Shown here: positions 9,913 through 20,492 of the stretch, in pieces
How the letters are laid out: every line of letters begins with the position of its first letter
Numbering within the stretch: the stretch's first letter is position 1
Assembly: GCA_024638385.1 (NCBI GenBank)
Contig: JAHEKJ010000008.1
Span: 1-64,000, forward strand
Reading direction: 5' to 3'
Length of the DNA: 64,000 nucleotides
Source: Gammaproteobacteria bacterium
GTDB lineage: Bacteria > Pseudomonadota > Gammaproteobacteria > GCA-001735895
Notes under the pieces: generated by a model
The model's database searches: none
What the model was told of the DNA's origin: nothing
What the model saw: the letters and a program-made list of their open reading frames with translations, nothing else
Position numbers and translations under genes: made by a program

Positions 9913-10899
9913 CTAGTCCCGCACCTCGAGGATAATTTTGCCGAAGTGTCCGCCACGTTCCATCAGTGTATGCGCTTCGGCGGCGTCCTTCAAAGGAAAC
10001 CGGGCGCCGATCTCCGGCGCGATGGTGCCGTCGGCGAACAGCGGCATCACGGTATTTTCGAATTCCGCGACGATATCGGCCTTTTCGGGCGCGGGCCGCG
10101 AGCGCAGCACCGAGCCGATGATGCGCTGGCGCTTGACCATCATCGTCGCGAGATTGAGCTCGGCCTTGATGCCGCCCATGACGCCGATCAGCATCAGCGT
10201 GCCGGCAAGCGCGAGCGACTTCATGTTGCGCTCGAGATAGTCCGCGCCGATGTGATCGAGGATCACGTCGACGCCGCGCTTGTCGGTGAGCGCGCGAATC
10301 TCGTCGGCGAAATCCTGATCGCGGTAATCGATCACGTGGTCGGCGCCCTGCGCGCGCACCCGATCGAGCTTGCCGCTCGACGCGGTGACGAAAACCGTCG
10401 TTTCCGGGGAGAGCGCCTTGCACAGCTGGATCGCCGCGGTCGCAACGCCGCCGCCGCCGCCGTGGATCAATACCGAGGATTTGCCCTGCACGCCACCGAG
10501 GCGAAACAGGTTGAGCCAGGCGGTGATGTAGGTTTCGCAGATGCAGGCTGCCTGCTCGAAGCTGACGCTGTCCGGAATCGCCATCGTGTGGCCTTCGTTG
10601 GCGAGCGTGTACTCGGCATAGCCGCCGCCGCCGACCAGCGCGACGACGCGGTCGCCGACCGCGAAGCGCGAGGACCCGCCGCCGAGCGCCGCGACCGTGC
10701 CCGCGACCTCGAGGCCGAGAATTTCGGAATCGCCCGGCGGGGGCGGGTAGTTGCCCTGGCGCTGAATCACGTCGGGTCGATTGACCGACGTGGCGTGCGT
10801 TTCGATCAGGATCTGGCTGTCGCCGGGCGTCGGTGTATCGACGTCGGCGAATTGCATCATTTCGGGGCCGCCGAAATCACGCAGCGTAATCGCCTTCAC
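9913..10899 (-). CDS. Quinone oxidoreductase, PIG3-like MDR family
   Basis: This 328-residue zinc-free medium-chain reductase opens M-K-A-I-T-L-R-D-F-G-G and has N-R-P-D-V-I-Q-R-Q-G-N-Y-P-P-P, a signature of the PIG3/TP53I3 quinone reductase branch. A nucleotide-binding V-L-I-H-G-G-G-G-G-V stretch lies near residue 150. Such enzymes reduce quinones or enones with NADPH. The start is GTG 10899, because AGGAGG at 10908-10913 is well spaced for it. It is the first gene of the operon with sucC and sucD, controlled from the palindrome at 10928-10944. Confidence 0.85.
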   Translation of the reverse strand: MKAITLRDFGGPEMMQFADVDTPTPGDSQILIETHATSVNRPDVIQRQGNYPPPPGDSEILGLEVAGTVAALGGGSSRFAVGDRVVALVGGGGYAEYTLANEGHTMAIPDSVSFEQAACICETYITAWLNLFRLGGVQGKSSVLIHGGGGGVATAAIQLCKALSPETTVFVTASSGKLDRVRAQGADHVIDYRDQDFADEIRALTDKRGVDVILDHIGADYLERNMKSLALAGTLMLIGVMGGIKAELNLATMMVKRQRIIGSVLRSRPAPEKADIVAEFENTVMPLFADGTIAPEIGARFPLKDAAEAHTLMERGGHFGKIILEVRD

Positions 10900-10927
10900 G
10901 CATTCTCCTCCTGGGGTATTCTAATTT

Positions 10928-10944
10928 TGGTATACAATATACCA
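10928..10944. promoter_or_regulatory. GntR-like operator upstream of qor-sucC-sucD
   Basis: TGGTATACAATATACCA is a perfect 7-base inverted repeat around CAA, 29 bases upstream of the qor start. Its size and TGGTA...TACCA ends fit operators of GntR/FCD-type repressors. AT-rich hexamers inside it could also serve as the -10 region on the minus strand, so binding would block transcription. No GntR gene is in the window. Confidence 0.55.
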
Positions 10945-10972
10945 GACCTGATCACCAGACAAGCCCCGCCGT

Positions 10973-12562
10973 TCAGTATCCCATTGCGCAACCGTCCTTG
11001 CGCGGGTCCGAGCCGCCGTGCAACACGCCCTGCTCCCAGTCGACGACGATCGCCTGACCGCCGCCCCAAGGGCCGTCGAGCGTCGTCACCTGGTGACCCT
11101 TCGCGGCGAGCCCGTCGCGGGTCGCCTGCGGCACGCCGTCCTCGACGTCGAGCATGCCGCCGTAGAGGAAAAAGCGCGCCGCGTCGAGCGCCTGCTGGAT
11201 ATCCATGCCGTAGTCGACCCAGTTCGACAGCACGTAGGTCTGGCCCATCGCCTGGTATTGCCCGCCCATGACCCCGAACGACAGCACCGGCCGGCCGCCG
11301 CGGTAGGCGATCGCCGGGATGATCGTGTTGAGCGGCCGCTTGCGCCCTTCGAGCCGGTTGAAGTGCCCGGGTTCGAGATTGAATCCGGCGCCGCGGTTTT
11401 GCAGGTTGATGCCGGTCGATCCGGCCACGAGCCCCGACCCGAACGAGTAAAAAGTGCTGTTGATGAACGAGCAGACGTTGCGGTCGCGGTCGACGACGCT
11501 GATGTAGACCGTGTCGCGATGCGTCGGGAATACCGATTCGACCGGCTGGCGCATGGCCCGCTGCATGTCGATGCGCGAAAACAGGGTCTGCGCAAACTCG
11601 TCCGACAGCAGCTCGTCGACCGGCAGTTCGGCGAACGCCGGGTCGGCGACGAAACGGTCGCGCTCGGCCATCGCCAGCGTGAACGCTTCGCTCAGCAAAT
11701 GCACGTGCTCGGGGCCGAGATGCGGCAGCGCGGCGACGTCGGTCTGTTTGAGGATGTTGAGCGCCATCAGCGGCGTGATGCCCTGGCCGTTGGGCGGTGT
11801 CTCGTAGAGTTCGTAACCGCGATATCCGGCATGCACCGGCTCGACCCACTCGGATTCGTGCGCGGCGAAATCGTCGAGCGTGAACAGCCCGTCCCGGGAA
11901 TCGCTGTAGCGTACGATTTCGGCGGCGATCTCGCCGCGGTAGAAGACTTCGGGTCCCTGCTCGGCGATCAGCCGCAGCGAGCGCGCGAGATCGGGCTGGC
12001 GGTGGACCATGCCGGCGGCCGGCGCCTGGCCGTCGACCAGGTAAGCGGTCTCGGTCTCCGGCGTCTGCCTGAGTCGCTCGACGTGCTTCTTCCAGTTCCA
12101 CGCGATCACCGGTGTCACCGCGTAACCGTTTTCGGCATAGTGGATCGCCGGCGCCAGCAGTGACGCGAACTCGCGCTTGCCGAAGCGCGCGTTGGCCTGG
12201 TACCAGGCGTCGACCGCACCCGGTACCGTGACCGACAGGATGCCCTGGTCGGGCATCTGCTGGAAGCCGCGCGCGCGCAGCGCGTCGATGCTCGCCGCCG
12301 CCGGCGCGCGGCCGCTGCCGTTGAGCGCGTGCAGGCTGTCGCCGGCCGCGTCGTGGTAGAGCAGGAAGCAGTCGCCGCCGATGCCGGTCGAGTATCCCTC
12401 GACGACCGACTGCACGGCGCAGGCCGCGATCGCGGCGTCGAGCGCATTGCCGCCGTCGCGCATGACCTGCAGCGCGGTCTCGGTCGCGAGCGGCTGGCTG
12501 GTTGCGGCCATCGCGTCGGTCGCCATGACGACCGAGCGCCCCGGGAGCTGGTGATTTCGCAT
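10973..12562 (-). CDS. ggt: Gamma-glutamyltransferase-family Ntn hydrolase
   Basis: Translation from ATG 12562 gives 529 residues, in the range of GGT precursors. G-G-N-A-L-D-A-A-I-A near residue 40 and the autoprocessing site R-D-T-V-Y-I-S-V-V-D are visible, with T351 the expected nucleophile of the small subunit. I see no convincing signal peptide, so it may be cytoplasmic, unlike periplasmic E. coli GGT. GGT enzymes hydrolyse or transfer gamma-glutamyl groups. It lies beside a MetE-like protein, an amine oxidase and a polyamine-type transporter, so the substrate may be a gamma-glutamyl amine rather than glutathione. Confidence 0.85.
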   Translation of the reverse strand: MRNHQLPGRSVVMATDAMAATSQPLATETALQVMRDGGNALDAAIAACAVQSVVEGYSTGIGGDCFLLYHDAAGDSLHALNGSGRAPAAASIDALRARGFQQMPDQGILSVTVPGAVDAWYQANARFGKREFASLLAPAIHYAENGYAVTPVIAWNWKKHVERLRQTPETETAYLVDGQAPAAGMVHRQPDLARSLRLIAEQGPEVFYRGEIAAEIVRYSDSRDGLFTLDDFAAHESEWVEPVHAGYRGYELYETPPNGQGITPLMALNILKQTDVAALPHLGPEHVHLLSEAFTLAMAERDRFVADPAFAELPVDELLSDEFAQTLFSRIDMQRAMRQPVESVFPTHRDTVYISVVDRDRNVCSFINSTFYSFGSGLVAGSTGINLQNRGAGFNLEPGHFNRLEGRKRPLNTIIPAIAYRGGRPVLSFGVMGGQYQAMGQTYVLSNWVDYGMDIQQALDAARFFLYGGMLDVEDGVPQATRDGLAAKGHQVTTLDGPWGGGQAIVVDWEQGVLHGGSDPRKDGCAMGY

Positions 12563-12584
12563 GATTTTAACCTGGTTGTTATTG

Positions 12585-12596
12585 CCCGCAGTATAA
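12585..12596 (-). promoter_or_regulatory. Possible -10 element of ggt, shared with the ABC operon
   Basis: On the minus strand the text reads TTATACTGCGGG, containing TATACT, 23 bases upstream of the ggt ATG. The identical 12-mer occurs at 15330-15341 upstream of the ABC transporter operon. Neither copy has a good -35 hexamer at 17 bases, so an activator may be needed, or the match may be chance. Confidence 0.4.
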
Positions 12597-12720
12597 CCCG
12601 GGGACCGTGCAATCGCCCGTCCGCGGGTACCGATTCGAGTCGTCAGTGACGGAAGCTGACAGTATGACAAACGAGCCGCGGTTTCGGTTCACGCCGAATC
12701 CGTCGTGGCGGGCGCTCCGA

Positions 12721-13737
12721 TCAGAGGCGCTCGCGCGCGAGCGCGGCGCCGGCCGCGAGCGCCCACAGCTTGCCGGCGGCGACGGCCTTCGGCATCGGCG
12801 CCAGGCCGCAATTGGTGCAGGCCGTGACCTGCTCGGGCGCGACGTAGCGGCAAGCGTCCTCGATCACCGCCGCGACCTGCTCGGGCGTCTCGATGTCGTT
12901 GCGCGTCACGTCGATCGCGCCGACCAACACCTGCTTGTCGGCGAGCAGACCGACAAGCGACATGGGCACGTGGGAATTGGCGCATTCGAGCGACACCTGG
13001 TCGATCGTGCTCGCGTTCAGCGCCGGGAAGATCGCCTCGTACTGGCGCCACTCGTCGCCGAGCGTCTGCTTCCAGTCGAGATTCTGCTGGATGCCGTAGC
13101 CGTAGCAGATGTGTACCGCTGTCGTGCAGGTCAGGCCCTCGCGGGCGCGCTGCAGCGCGTCGATGCCCCAGTCCCTGACGTCGTCCATGAACACGTTGAA
13201 GGCGGGCTCGTCAAACTGGATCACGTCGACGCCGAGCGCTTCGAGTTCGCGCGCTTCCTCGTTCAGCAGCGCGGCGAAGGCCATCGCCATGTCGGCGCGG
13301 CGGCCATAGTGGTCGTCGGCAATCGTGTCGCAGATCGTCATCGGCCCGGGCAGCGTGAATTTCATCCTTCGGCTCGTGTAGTGCCGGCAGAATTCGACTT
13401 CTTCGCTGTGAACCGGCCGCTGGCGCGAGACCGGCCCGGTGACGGTCGGCACCTCGGCGTCGTAGCGGTTGTCGCGGATGCCCATCGTCGTCATCCGGTT
13501 CCAGTCGATGCCGTCGACGTGCTTCAGGAATCCGTGCACGAAATGCTCGCGGAACTGCTCGCCGTTGGAGACGATATCGATGCCGGCGGCTTCCTGCTCC
13601 TTGAGCCAGACCAGCGACGCGTCGCGCTTGCCGCGCTCGAGCGCGTCGCCGTCGAGCCGCCACGGCGCCCACAGTTTCTCGGGTTCGGCGAGCCATTCCG
13701 GCTTCGGCAGGCTGCCGGCGATCGTCGTTTCGAACAT
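12721..13737 (-). CDS. Cobalamin-independent methionine synthase-like protein (core MetE)
   Basis: The 338-residue protein corresponds only to the C-terminal catalytic barrel of MetE. It opens T-T-I-A-G-S-L-P-K-P. Likely zinc ligands are the His and Cys in H-I-C-Y-G-Y-G, the Glu in L-E-C-A-N-S and the Cys in T-N-C-G-L. This core form occurs in short methionine synthases and in other thiol methyltransferases of the UROD/MetE superfamily. The methyl donor cannot be read from sequence. A GGGAGGC site precedes ATG 13737. It is divergent from the FAD oxidase at 13930. Confidence 0.8.
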   Translation of the reverse strand: MFETTIAGSLPKPEWLAEPEKLWAPWRLDGDALERGKRDASLVWLKEQEAAGIDIVSNGEQFREHFVHGFLKHVDGIDWNRMTTMGIRDNRYDAEVPTVTGPVSRQRPVHSEEVEFCRHYTSRRMKFTLPGPMTICDTIADDHYGRRADMAMAFAALLNEEARELEALGVDVIQFDEPAFNVFMDDVRDWGIDALQRAREGLTCTTAVHICYGYGIQQNLDWKQTLGDEWRQYEAIFPALNASTIDQVSLECANSHVPMSLVGLLADKQVLVGAIDVTRNDIETPEQVAAVIEDACRYVAPEQVTACTNCGLAPMPKAVAAGKLWALAAGAALARERL

Positions 13738-13803
13738 GCGTGCCTCCCGCCCGACGGGCGCTCGAGTGGATCGCTAATGTTAGCACGGCGCCTGCCGGGA
13801 TGG

Positions 13804-13825
13804 GCCCCGGCTCGCGGGCCGGGGC
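13804..13825. repeat. GC-rich inverted repeat in a divergent promoter region
   Basis: GCCCCGGC and GCCGGGGC pair around a 6-base loop between the divergent MetE-like and FAD-oxidase genes. No T-run follows on either strand, so it is not a clear terminator. It may be regulatory or structural. Confidence 0.4.
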
Positions 13826-13929
13826 GACCGGTTTTCGGTGGGACAACGGACCCGAGCGCTGATTTTCCCTTTAACGCGTGCATGAATCATAATTCGCGGA
13901 TCATGTCGGATCTTATCCCCTGGAGGCAA

Positions 13930-15228
13930 ATGTCCGAATCGCTGTTCACCGCCGATTGCAAGACGACACCGTATTGGTGGGAAGCTGCGCCGCGGCCCGG
14001 GCTGCCGTCCGCGAAGTTGCCGGCCGCTGCCGACGTCGCCGTCATCGGCAGCGGCTACACCGGCCTGTGCGCGGCCCTGCAGACCGCGCGCGCCGGCCGC
14101 GAGACGGTCGTGTTCGATGCCGAAGATGCCGGCTGGGGCTGCAGCACGCGCAACGGCGGGCAGATCAGCACCAGCCTGAAGCCCGATTTCGCCGAGCTTG
14201 CCGCGAAACACGGCGCCGATCGCGCCCGCGCGATACTGGAGGAGGGGGACCGTTCGCTCGCCTGGATCGGTGAATTTGTCGCCGCCGAGAACATCGACTG
14301 CGATTTCAGGATATGCGGCAAGTTCGTCGGCGCGCACAATCCGCGCGAGTACGAGCGCCTCGGTCGCAAGATTGCCAACCCGACCGCCGGGCTCGAAATC
14401 GAAGCGCACCTGGTCCCGGGCGCCGAGCAGCACGCCGAAATCGGCAGCGACTTCTATTGCGGCGGCGCGGTCTATCCAAGATTCGCGTCGCTCGATCCGG
14501 CAAAGTACCACCGGGGCCTGTTGCAACGCGTGCTCGATGCGGGCGCGATCGTTGTCGACCACTGTCCGGTCTCGGCAATCGAGCGCGACGGCGACGGCTT
14601 TCGCGTCGCGACAGCCCGCGGGACCGTCAAGGCCCGCGACGTCGTCGTCGCCAGCAACGGCTACACCGGCGCGCTGACGCCGCGGCTGCGGCGGCGCGTG
14701 ATCCCGATCGGCAGCTACATCATCGCGACCGAACCCTTGCCGCGCGAACTGATGGACCGGCTGATTCCGCGCGACCGCATGCTCGGCGACACCCGCCGGC
14801 TCGTGTTCTACTACCGCGCGTCGCCCGACCGCCGCCGCATCCTGTTCGGCGGCCGTGTGTCGCTCGCCGAGACCGACCCGTTCGTGACCGGGCCGCGGCT
14901 GCACGCGGAGATGGTGAAAATCTTCCCCGAACTCGCCGCCACGCGGATCAGTCACAGCTGGGTCGGCTTCGTGGCCTATACCTTCGACACGCTGCCGCAC
15001 CTCGGCCGCGACGACGGCGTCTACTACGCGATGGGCTACTGCGGTTCCGGCGTCGGCATGGCGAGCTACCTCGGCACGCGCATCGCCCGGCAACTGCTCG
15101 GGCTGGCCGACGGCCGCACCGGCTTCGACGGACTCGAGTTCGAGACGCGACCGCTGTACGCCGGCAATCCCTGGTTCCTGGCGCCGTCGGTGCTGTACTA
15201 CCGCTGGCGCGACAAGCTGAATCTTTAG
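13930..15228 (+). CDS. FAD-dependent amine/amino-acid oxidase (PuuB/DAO-like)
   Basis: The product is 432 residues with an N-terminal Rossmann motif V-A-V-I-G-S-G-Y-T-G-L at about residues 37-47, then G-W-G-C-S-T-R-N-G-G-Q, typical of gamma-glutamylputrescine oxidase (PuuB), glycine oxidase and related enzymes. A C-terminal G-Y-C-G-S-G-V-G-M motif contacts FAD. The frame stays open far upstream, but ATG 13930 has GGAGG at the right distance. About 200 bases later comes a polyamine-type ABC operon in the same direction, so the oxidised substrate is probably what the transporter imports. Confidence 0.88.
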   Translation: MSESLFTADCKTTPYWWEAAPRPGLPSAKLPAAADVAVIGSGYTGLCAALQTARAGRETVVFDAEDAGWGCSTRNGGQISTSLKPDFAELAAKHGADRARAILEEGDRSLAWIGEFVAAENIDCDFRICGKFVGAHNPREYERLGRKIANPTAGLEIEAHLVPGAEQHAEIGSDFYCGGAVYPRFASLDPAKYHRGLLQRVLDAGAIVVDHCPVSAIERDGDGFRVATARGTVKARDVVVASNGYTGALTPRLRRRVIPIGSYIIATEPLPRELMDRLIPRDRMLGDTRRLVFYYRASPDRRRILFGGRVSLAETDPFVTGPRLHAEMVKIFPELAATRISHSWVGFVAYTFDTLPHLGRDDGVYYAMGYCGSGVGMASYLGTRIARQLLGLADGRTGFDGLEFETRPLYAGNPWFLAPSVLYYRWRDKLNL

Positions 15229-15329
15229 CGCACGCCCCGAATTCACGGGCCGGTCGGCGCCCGCGTCAATTGTCGGTTGGCGGACATTCGCCTGTCATCG
15301 GTGGCGCTAGAATGATCGGCTCGGGGTGT

Positions 15330-15341
15330 TTATACTGCGGG
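15330..15341 (+). promoter_or_regulatory. Possible -10 element of the ABC operon, shared with ggt
   Basis: TTATACTGCGGG matches the element upstream of ggt at all 12 bases. It lies 90 bases upstream of the binding-protein start, leaving room for a leader. No strong -35 is seen. Confidence 0.4.
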
Positions 15342-15430
15342 ATCCTGGACTGGCGGCACGACCCCCTTGGTCCTCGGATCAACAACAATAATTCCGAATG
15401 ATAGTTTCACTTTACAACTGGAGGACTAAC

Positions 15431-16519
15431 ATGTTCCAAATTGCCAAAACGGCCGGTCGCGGCCGGTCTTCGCTCATTGTCGCCTTCGCCTCGGCGGCGG
15501 TATTCACCGCCGGCGTCACCATCGCCGCCGACCCGATCACCGTCGTATCCTGGGGCGGCAGCTACGGCACCGCGCAGGACAAGGCGCTGTTCGAGGACGC
15601 GTCGAAGAACACCGGCATTCCGCTCAACCGCGAGTCCGGCGCGAGCATGTCGAAAACCTGCCTGCAGGTCGAGTCGGGCTCGGTGACCTGGGACCTCGTC
15701 GTCACCGGGTCGGGCGGCGCGGCCGCCGCGGCGGCCAAGGGCTGCCTCGAGAAGATCGATTACAGCGTCGTCGACGTATCCGACTTCTATCCGAATCTCT
15801 ACACCGACTACTGCGTCGGCTCCGATGTATTCGCGACCGTGATGGCGTGGAACACCGACAAGTACGGCATGCCGGGCGATCCCGGCGCGCCGAAGTCATG
15901 GGCCGATTTCTGGGACGTGAAAAAATTCCCCGGCACCCGCGCCTACCGCGCCAACAACGTCGACGGCGCGCTCGAGCCGGCGCTGATGGCCGACGGCGTG
16001 CCGCCGGAGAAGGTCTACGAAGTCCTGTCGACGCGCGCGGGCATCGAGCGCGCGGTCAACAAGATCCGCGAACTGAAGCCGCACATCGCCGTGTTCTGGG
16101 GTTCGGGCGCGCAGCAGGCGCAGCTGATGAAAGACGCCGAGGTCGACATGTCGACCGGCTGGAACGGCCGCTTCGACAACGCCAAAAAGGACGGCGCCAG
16201 GGTCGGCTACACTTTCAACCAGGCGCTGCTCGACTATGATTGCTTCGCGATGCCGAAAGGCGCGCCCAACAAGAAGGTCGCGATGGCGTTTCTCGCCGAG
16301 ATCTCGAAGCCCGAGTACCAGGCCAACCTGCCGTTCCACATCACCTACGGCCCGACCAACAAGAAGGCTTACGAGGTGACCAAGGCGCCGAAGGAACTGA
16401 TCGAGTCGCTGCCGTCGCACCCGAAAAACGTACCGATGATGCTGCCGGTCAGCCTCGACTGGTACGGCAAGCACCGCAGCGAGGCGCTCGAGCTCTACAT
16501 GGAGATGCTGAGCGAGTAA
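15431..16519 (+). CDS. Periplasmic binding protein of spermidine/putrescine-type ABC transporter
   Basis: The 362-residue protein has a signal peptide of about 35 residues ending near A-A-D-P, then V-V-S-W-G-G-S-Y-G, typical of PotD/PotF-like solute-binding proteins. GGAGG precedes ATG 15431; an earlier ATG at 15398 has no such site and would spoil the signal peptide. It heads an operon with one ATPase and two permeases. The class includes binders of polyamines, gamma-aminobutyrate and other cationic or zwitterionic compounds; the exact ligand is not determined. Confidence 0.92.
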   Translation: MFQIAKTAGRGRSSLIVAFASAAVFTAGVTIAADPITVVSWGGSYGTAQDKALFEDASKNTGIPLNRESGASMSKTCLQVESGSVTWDLVVTGSGGAAAAAAKGCLEKIDYSVVDVSDFYPNLYTDYCVGSDVFATVMAWNTDKYGMPGDPGAPKSWADFWDVKKFPGTRAYRANNVDGALEPALMADGVPPEKVYEVLSTRAGIERAVNKIRELKPHIAVFWGSGAQQAQLMKDAEVDMSTGWNGRFDNAKKDGARVGYTFNQALLDYDCFAMPKGAPNKKVAMAFLAEISKPEYQANLPFHITYGPTNKKAYEVTKAPKELIESLPSHPKNVPMMLPVSLDWYGKHRSEALELYMEMLSE

Positions 16520-16583
16520 GCCATTCGTTCGCGTTCGCCGGGCTCGAATGCCCGGCGGGCGCGAATTTCGGGGGAACTACGAA

Positions 16584-17694
<1,111 letters not shown>

Positions 17695-17708
<14 letters not shown>

Positions 17709-18594
17709 CGAGCAGGCTCCGGCGCTGAACGCGGAGCCGCTGAGGCGACAGGAAAGCCGCGAGCAATGGATGCTGCTGAGCCTCGCCACGCCGGCGCTAC
17801 TCGTCATCGCCGCGATCATCGTGATCCCGGTCGGCTGGCTGTTCTACCTGTCGTTCGTCGGCGGCGACGGCGAGCTTTCGCTCGAGCATTACCGCAAGAT
17901 GGTCGAATACAAGTCCTACGCGCGGGTATTCGTCGTCACCTTCCAGGTCAGCCTGCTGACGACGTTGATCTGCATTGTGCTCGGCTATCCGCTGGCCTAT
18001 TTTCTCGCGCACCTGCCGCCGCGCTGGGTCGGCATCTTTATGCTGACCGTGTTGTTGCCGTTCTGGACCTCGCTGCTGGTACGCACCTACGCGTGGCTCG
18101 TGTTGTTGCAGAAAAAGGGCCTGCTCAACGAGTTCGCGATCTCGATGGGGCTGTGGGAGACGCCGGTAAAGCTCGTGCACAACCTGACCGGGACGCTGAT
18201 CGGCATGGCTCACATCATGCTGCCGTTTCTCGTGCTGCCGCTTTACGGCGCGATGCGCAAGATCGACCGCGACATGATGCACGCGGCGGCCAACCTCGGT
18301 GCGTCGCCGGTGCACGCGTTCTGGAAGGTCTACTTCCCGCTGTCGCTGTCGGGCCTGGTCGCCGGCTCGCTGATCGTGTTCGTCTTGTGCCTCGGCTTCT
18401 ACGTGACCCCGGCGGTGCTCGGCGGCGGCCGCGTCGTGATGGTGTCGACGCAGATCACGGCGATCCTCGAACACCAGTTCGACTGGGGTGCGGCCAGCGC
18501 GCTCGGCGTCGTGCTGCTGGTCGCGACGCTCGCGATCCTGTATCTCGCGGCGCGCTTGCTCAAGCTCGACAACGTGTTGTTCGGCGGGCGCTGA
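17695..18594 (+). CDS. ABC transporter permease 1 (PotB-like)
   Basis: This inner-membrane protein of about 299 residues has a hydrophobic first helix after about 30 polar residues, and several further helices. The conserved cytoplasmic loop reads A-A-N-L-G-A-S-P-V-H-A-F-W-K-V-Y-F-P-L, the EAA-type contact with the ATPase. The start overlaps the ATPase gene by 14 bases (or 8 if ATG 17701 is used), so the genes are translationally coupled. Confidence 0.92.
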
Positions 18595-18595
18595 C

Positions 18596-19411
18596 ATGGG
18601 CTGGTTGCGGCGGGCGGCATCGGATACCCAGGTCACACACGGCGACCGGCTGTGGCTATACGTCGCCGCCGCGGTCATCATGCTGCTGCTCGTGATCCCG
18701 ACCTTCATCGTGATTCCGATGTCGTTCTCCGATTCGCAATACCTCGAGTTTCCGCCAAGCCACTGGTCGCTGCGCTGGTACCACGAGTACTTCGAGTCGT
18801 CGAAATGGATGCGCGCGACGGTAACGTCGCTGCAAATCGGCACGCTGACGATGCTGGTTGCGACCCCGCTCGGTACCGCCGCGGCCTACGCGCTGTTCGT
18901 CTCGGGCCATCGCCTCTCGCGGGCGCTGTTCGCATTGCTGATCACGCCGATGATCGTGCCGGTGATCCTGATCGCGATCGGCACCTTTTACGCCTATGGC
19001 CGGGTCGGGCTCAACAACAGCATCACCGGGCTCGTGCTCGCACACACCGCGCTCGCGTCGCCGTTGGTCATGATCGTCATCACCGCCGCGCTCAGAAACT
19101 ACGATCTGAACCAGGAGCGCGTCGCTCGCAGCCTCGGCGCGACCCGCTGGAAGGCGTTCTTCGTCATCACGCTGCCGCAGATCAAGTTCTCGGTACTGAC
19201 CGCCGCGCTGCTGTCGTTCCTTACGTCATTCGACGAGGTCATCGTCGCGATCTTCGTGTCCGGCGGCTCCAACGCGACCCTGACCAAGCACATGTTCGCC
19301 GCGCTACGCGACTATATCGACCCGACGATCGCGGCGATCTCGACGGTCATGATCGTGATTTCGACCGTGCTGTTACTCGCGATGCAATTTCTCGGCCGGC
19401 AGACGCGCTGA
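18596..19411 (+). CDS. ABC transporter permease 2 (PotC-like)
   Basis: The 271-residue membrane protein starts M-G-W-L-R-R at ATG 18596, directly after the permease 1 stop. The EAA loop reads V-A-R-S-L-G-A-T-R-W-K-A-F-F-V-I-T-L-P. About six membrane helices are apparent, as in PotC. It completes a one-binding-protein, one-ATPase, two-permease importer. Confidence 0.92.
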   Translation: MGWLRRAASDTQVTHGDRLWLYVAAAVIMLLLVIPTFIVIPMSFSDSQYLEFPPSHWSLRWYHEYFESSKWMRATVTSLQIGTLTMLVATPLGTAAAYALFVSGHRLSRALFALLITPMIVPVILIAIGTFYAYGRVGLNNSITGLVLAHTALASPLVMIVITAALRNYDLNQERVARSLGATRWKAFFVITLPQIKFSVLTAALLSFLTSFDEVIVAIFVSGGSNATLTKHMFAALRDYIDPTIAAISTVMIVISTVLLLAMQFLGRQTR

Positions 19412-19532
19412 GATCGACGCGGAGCTCGTCATGTCGGCGCAGCTGCGCGGCCCAACCGGCGTCCGGCACGGACATCCCGCCGGACGATTCGGGTAAGATG
19501 GGCGCGCGATAGAAATCTCGGCGGAGCCGGGC

Positions 19533-20366
19533 ATGAATAGCCTCGTCAAACTTCTGCTTTTCGGCGCCGGCGTTTACGGGCTGCTGGTCGCGTTCGTGTA
19601 CTTTGCGCAGTCGAGCCTGTTGTATTACCCGAACGTCGCGGGACGGACGCTGGTTGCCACGCCGGCAGATATCGGGCTCGCCTACGAGGACGTGAACCTG
19701 ACCACCGGCGACGGCGTGCGGCTGCACGGTTGGTTCGTGCCGGCGCCCGGGGCCCGCGGAACGCTGTTGTTCTTCCACGGCAACGCCGGCAACATTTCGC
19801 ACCGCCTGGAATCGATCGAGATCTTTCACCGCCTCGCCCTCGACGTATTCATCATCGATTACCGCGGCTATGGCCGGAGTGACGGCAAGCCGGGGGAGCA
19901 GGGCACCTACGACGACGCCGACGCGGCCTGGCGCTACCTGGTCGAGACTCGCGGCGTCGATCCCGCGCGGATCGTCGTCTTCGGCCGCTCGCTCGGCGCC
20001 GCGATCGGGGCCCGGCTCGCCGCGCGCGAGCGGCCTGGCGCGCTGATCCTCGAATCGCCGTTCGCGTCGATCGAATCGATGGGCAGGCGGCTGTATCCGT
20101 TCCTGCCTGTGCGCTTGCTCAATCGATTCGGCTACCAGACCGCTGATTACGTCAGCCGGATCGGCTGCCCGGTGCTCGTGATTCACAGCCGCAACGACGA
20201 GATCATCCCGGTTGCCGAGGGCCGGGCGGTGTACGCCGCCGCGCGCGAACCGAAACGCTGGCTCGAGATTCGCGGCGGCCACAACGACGGCTTTCTCGTT
20301 TCGGGCCGCGTCTATCTCGACGGGCTCGAAAGCTTTCTTGCCGGGTCGTTGCGACCGTCGCGCTAA
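19533..20366 (+). CDS. Membrane-anchored alpha/beta hydrolase (ABHD13/FrsA-like)
   Basis: The 277-residue protein has an N-terminal membrane segment at about residues 5-25, then an alpha/beta-hydrolase domain. F-F-H-G-N-A-G-N forms the oxyanion region, G-R-S-L-G-A-A the nucleophile elbow, and late Asp and His residues (N-D-E-I-I-P, G-G-H-N) complete a Ser hydrolase triad. The group includes esterases and thioesterases of unknown substrate. It lies 121 bases after the transporter operon and is probably transcribed separately. Confidence 0.8.
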   Translation: MNSLVKLLLFGAGVYGLLVAFVYFAQSSLLYYPNVAGRTLVATPADIGLAYEDVNLTTGDGVRLHGWFVPAPGARGTLLFFHGNAGNISHRLESIEIFHRLALDVFIIDYRGYGRSDGKPGEQGTYDDADAAWRYLVETRGVDPARIVVFGRSLGAAIGARLAARERPGALILESPFASIESMGRRLYPFLPVRLLNRFGYQTADYVSRIGCPVLVIHSRNDEIIPVAEGRAVYAAAREPKRWLEIRGGHNDGFLVSGRVYLDGLESFLAGSLRPSR

Positions 20367-20492
20367 ATCCGGGCTGCGCATCGGCCGGGCGTAGCGAAGC
20401 GTTTCGCCAGCCACGACTTGCCGGAATTTCGCGACTCGCCCACGGCTGCGTTAAACTGGGCGCATCATCGATAATCAACGAAGGAGCCATCC

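Noticed and set aside
12607-13929. N-terminal 441-codon extension of the FAD oxidase
   Set aside because: It overlaps the MetE-like gene on the other strand and reads as shadow; ATG 13930 has a proper ribosome site and gives the Rossmann motif at the usual distance.
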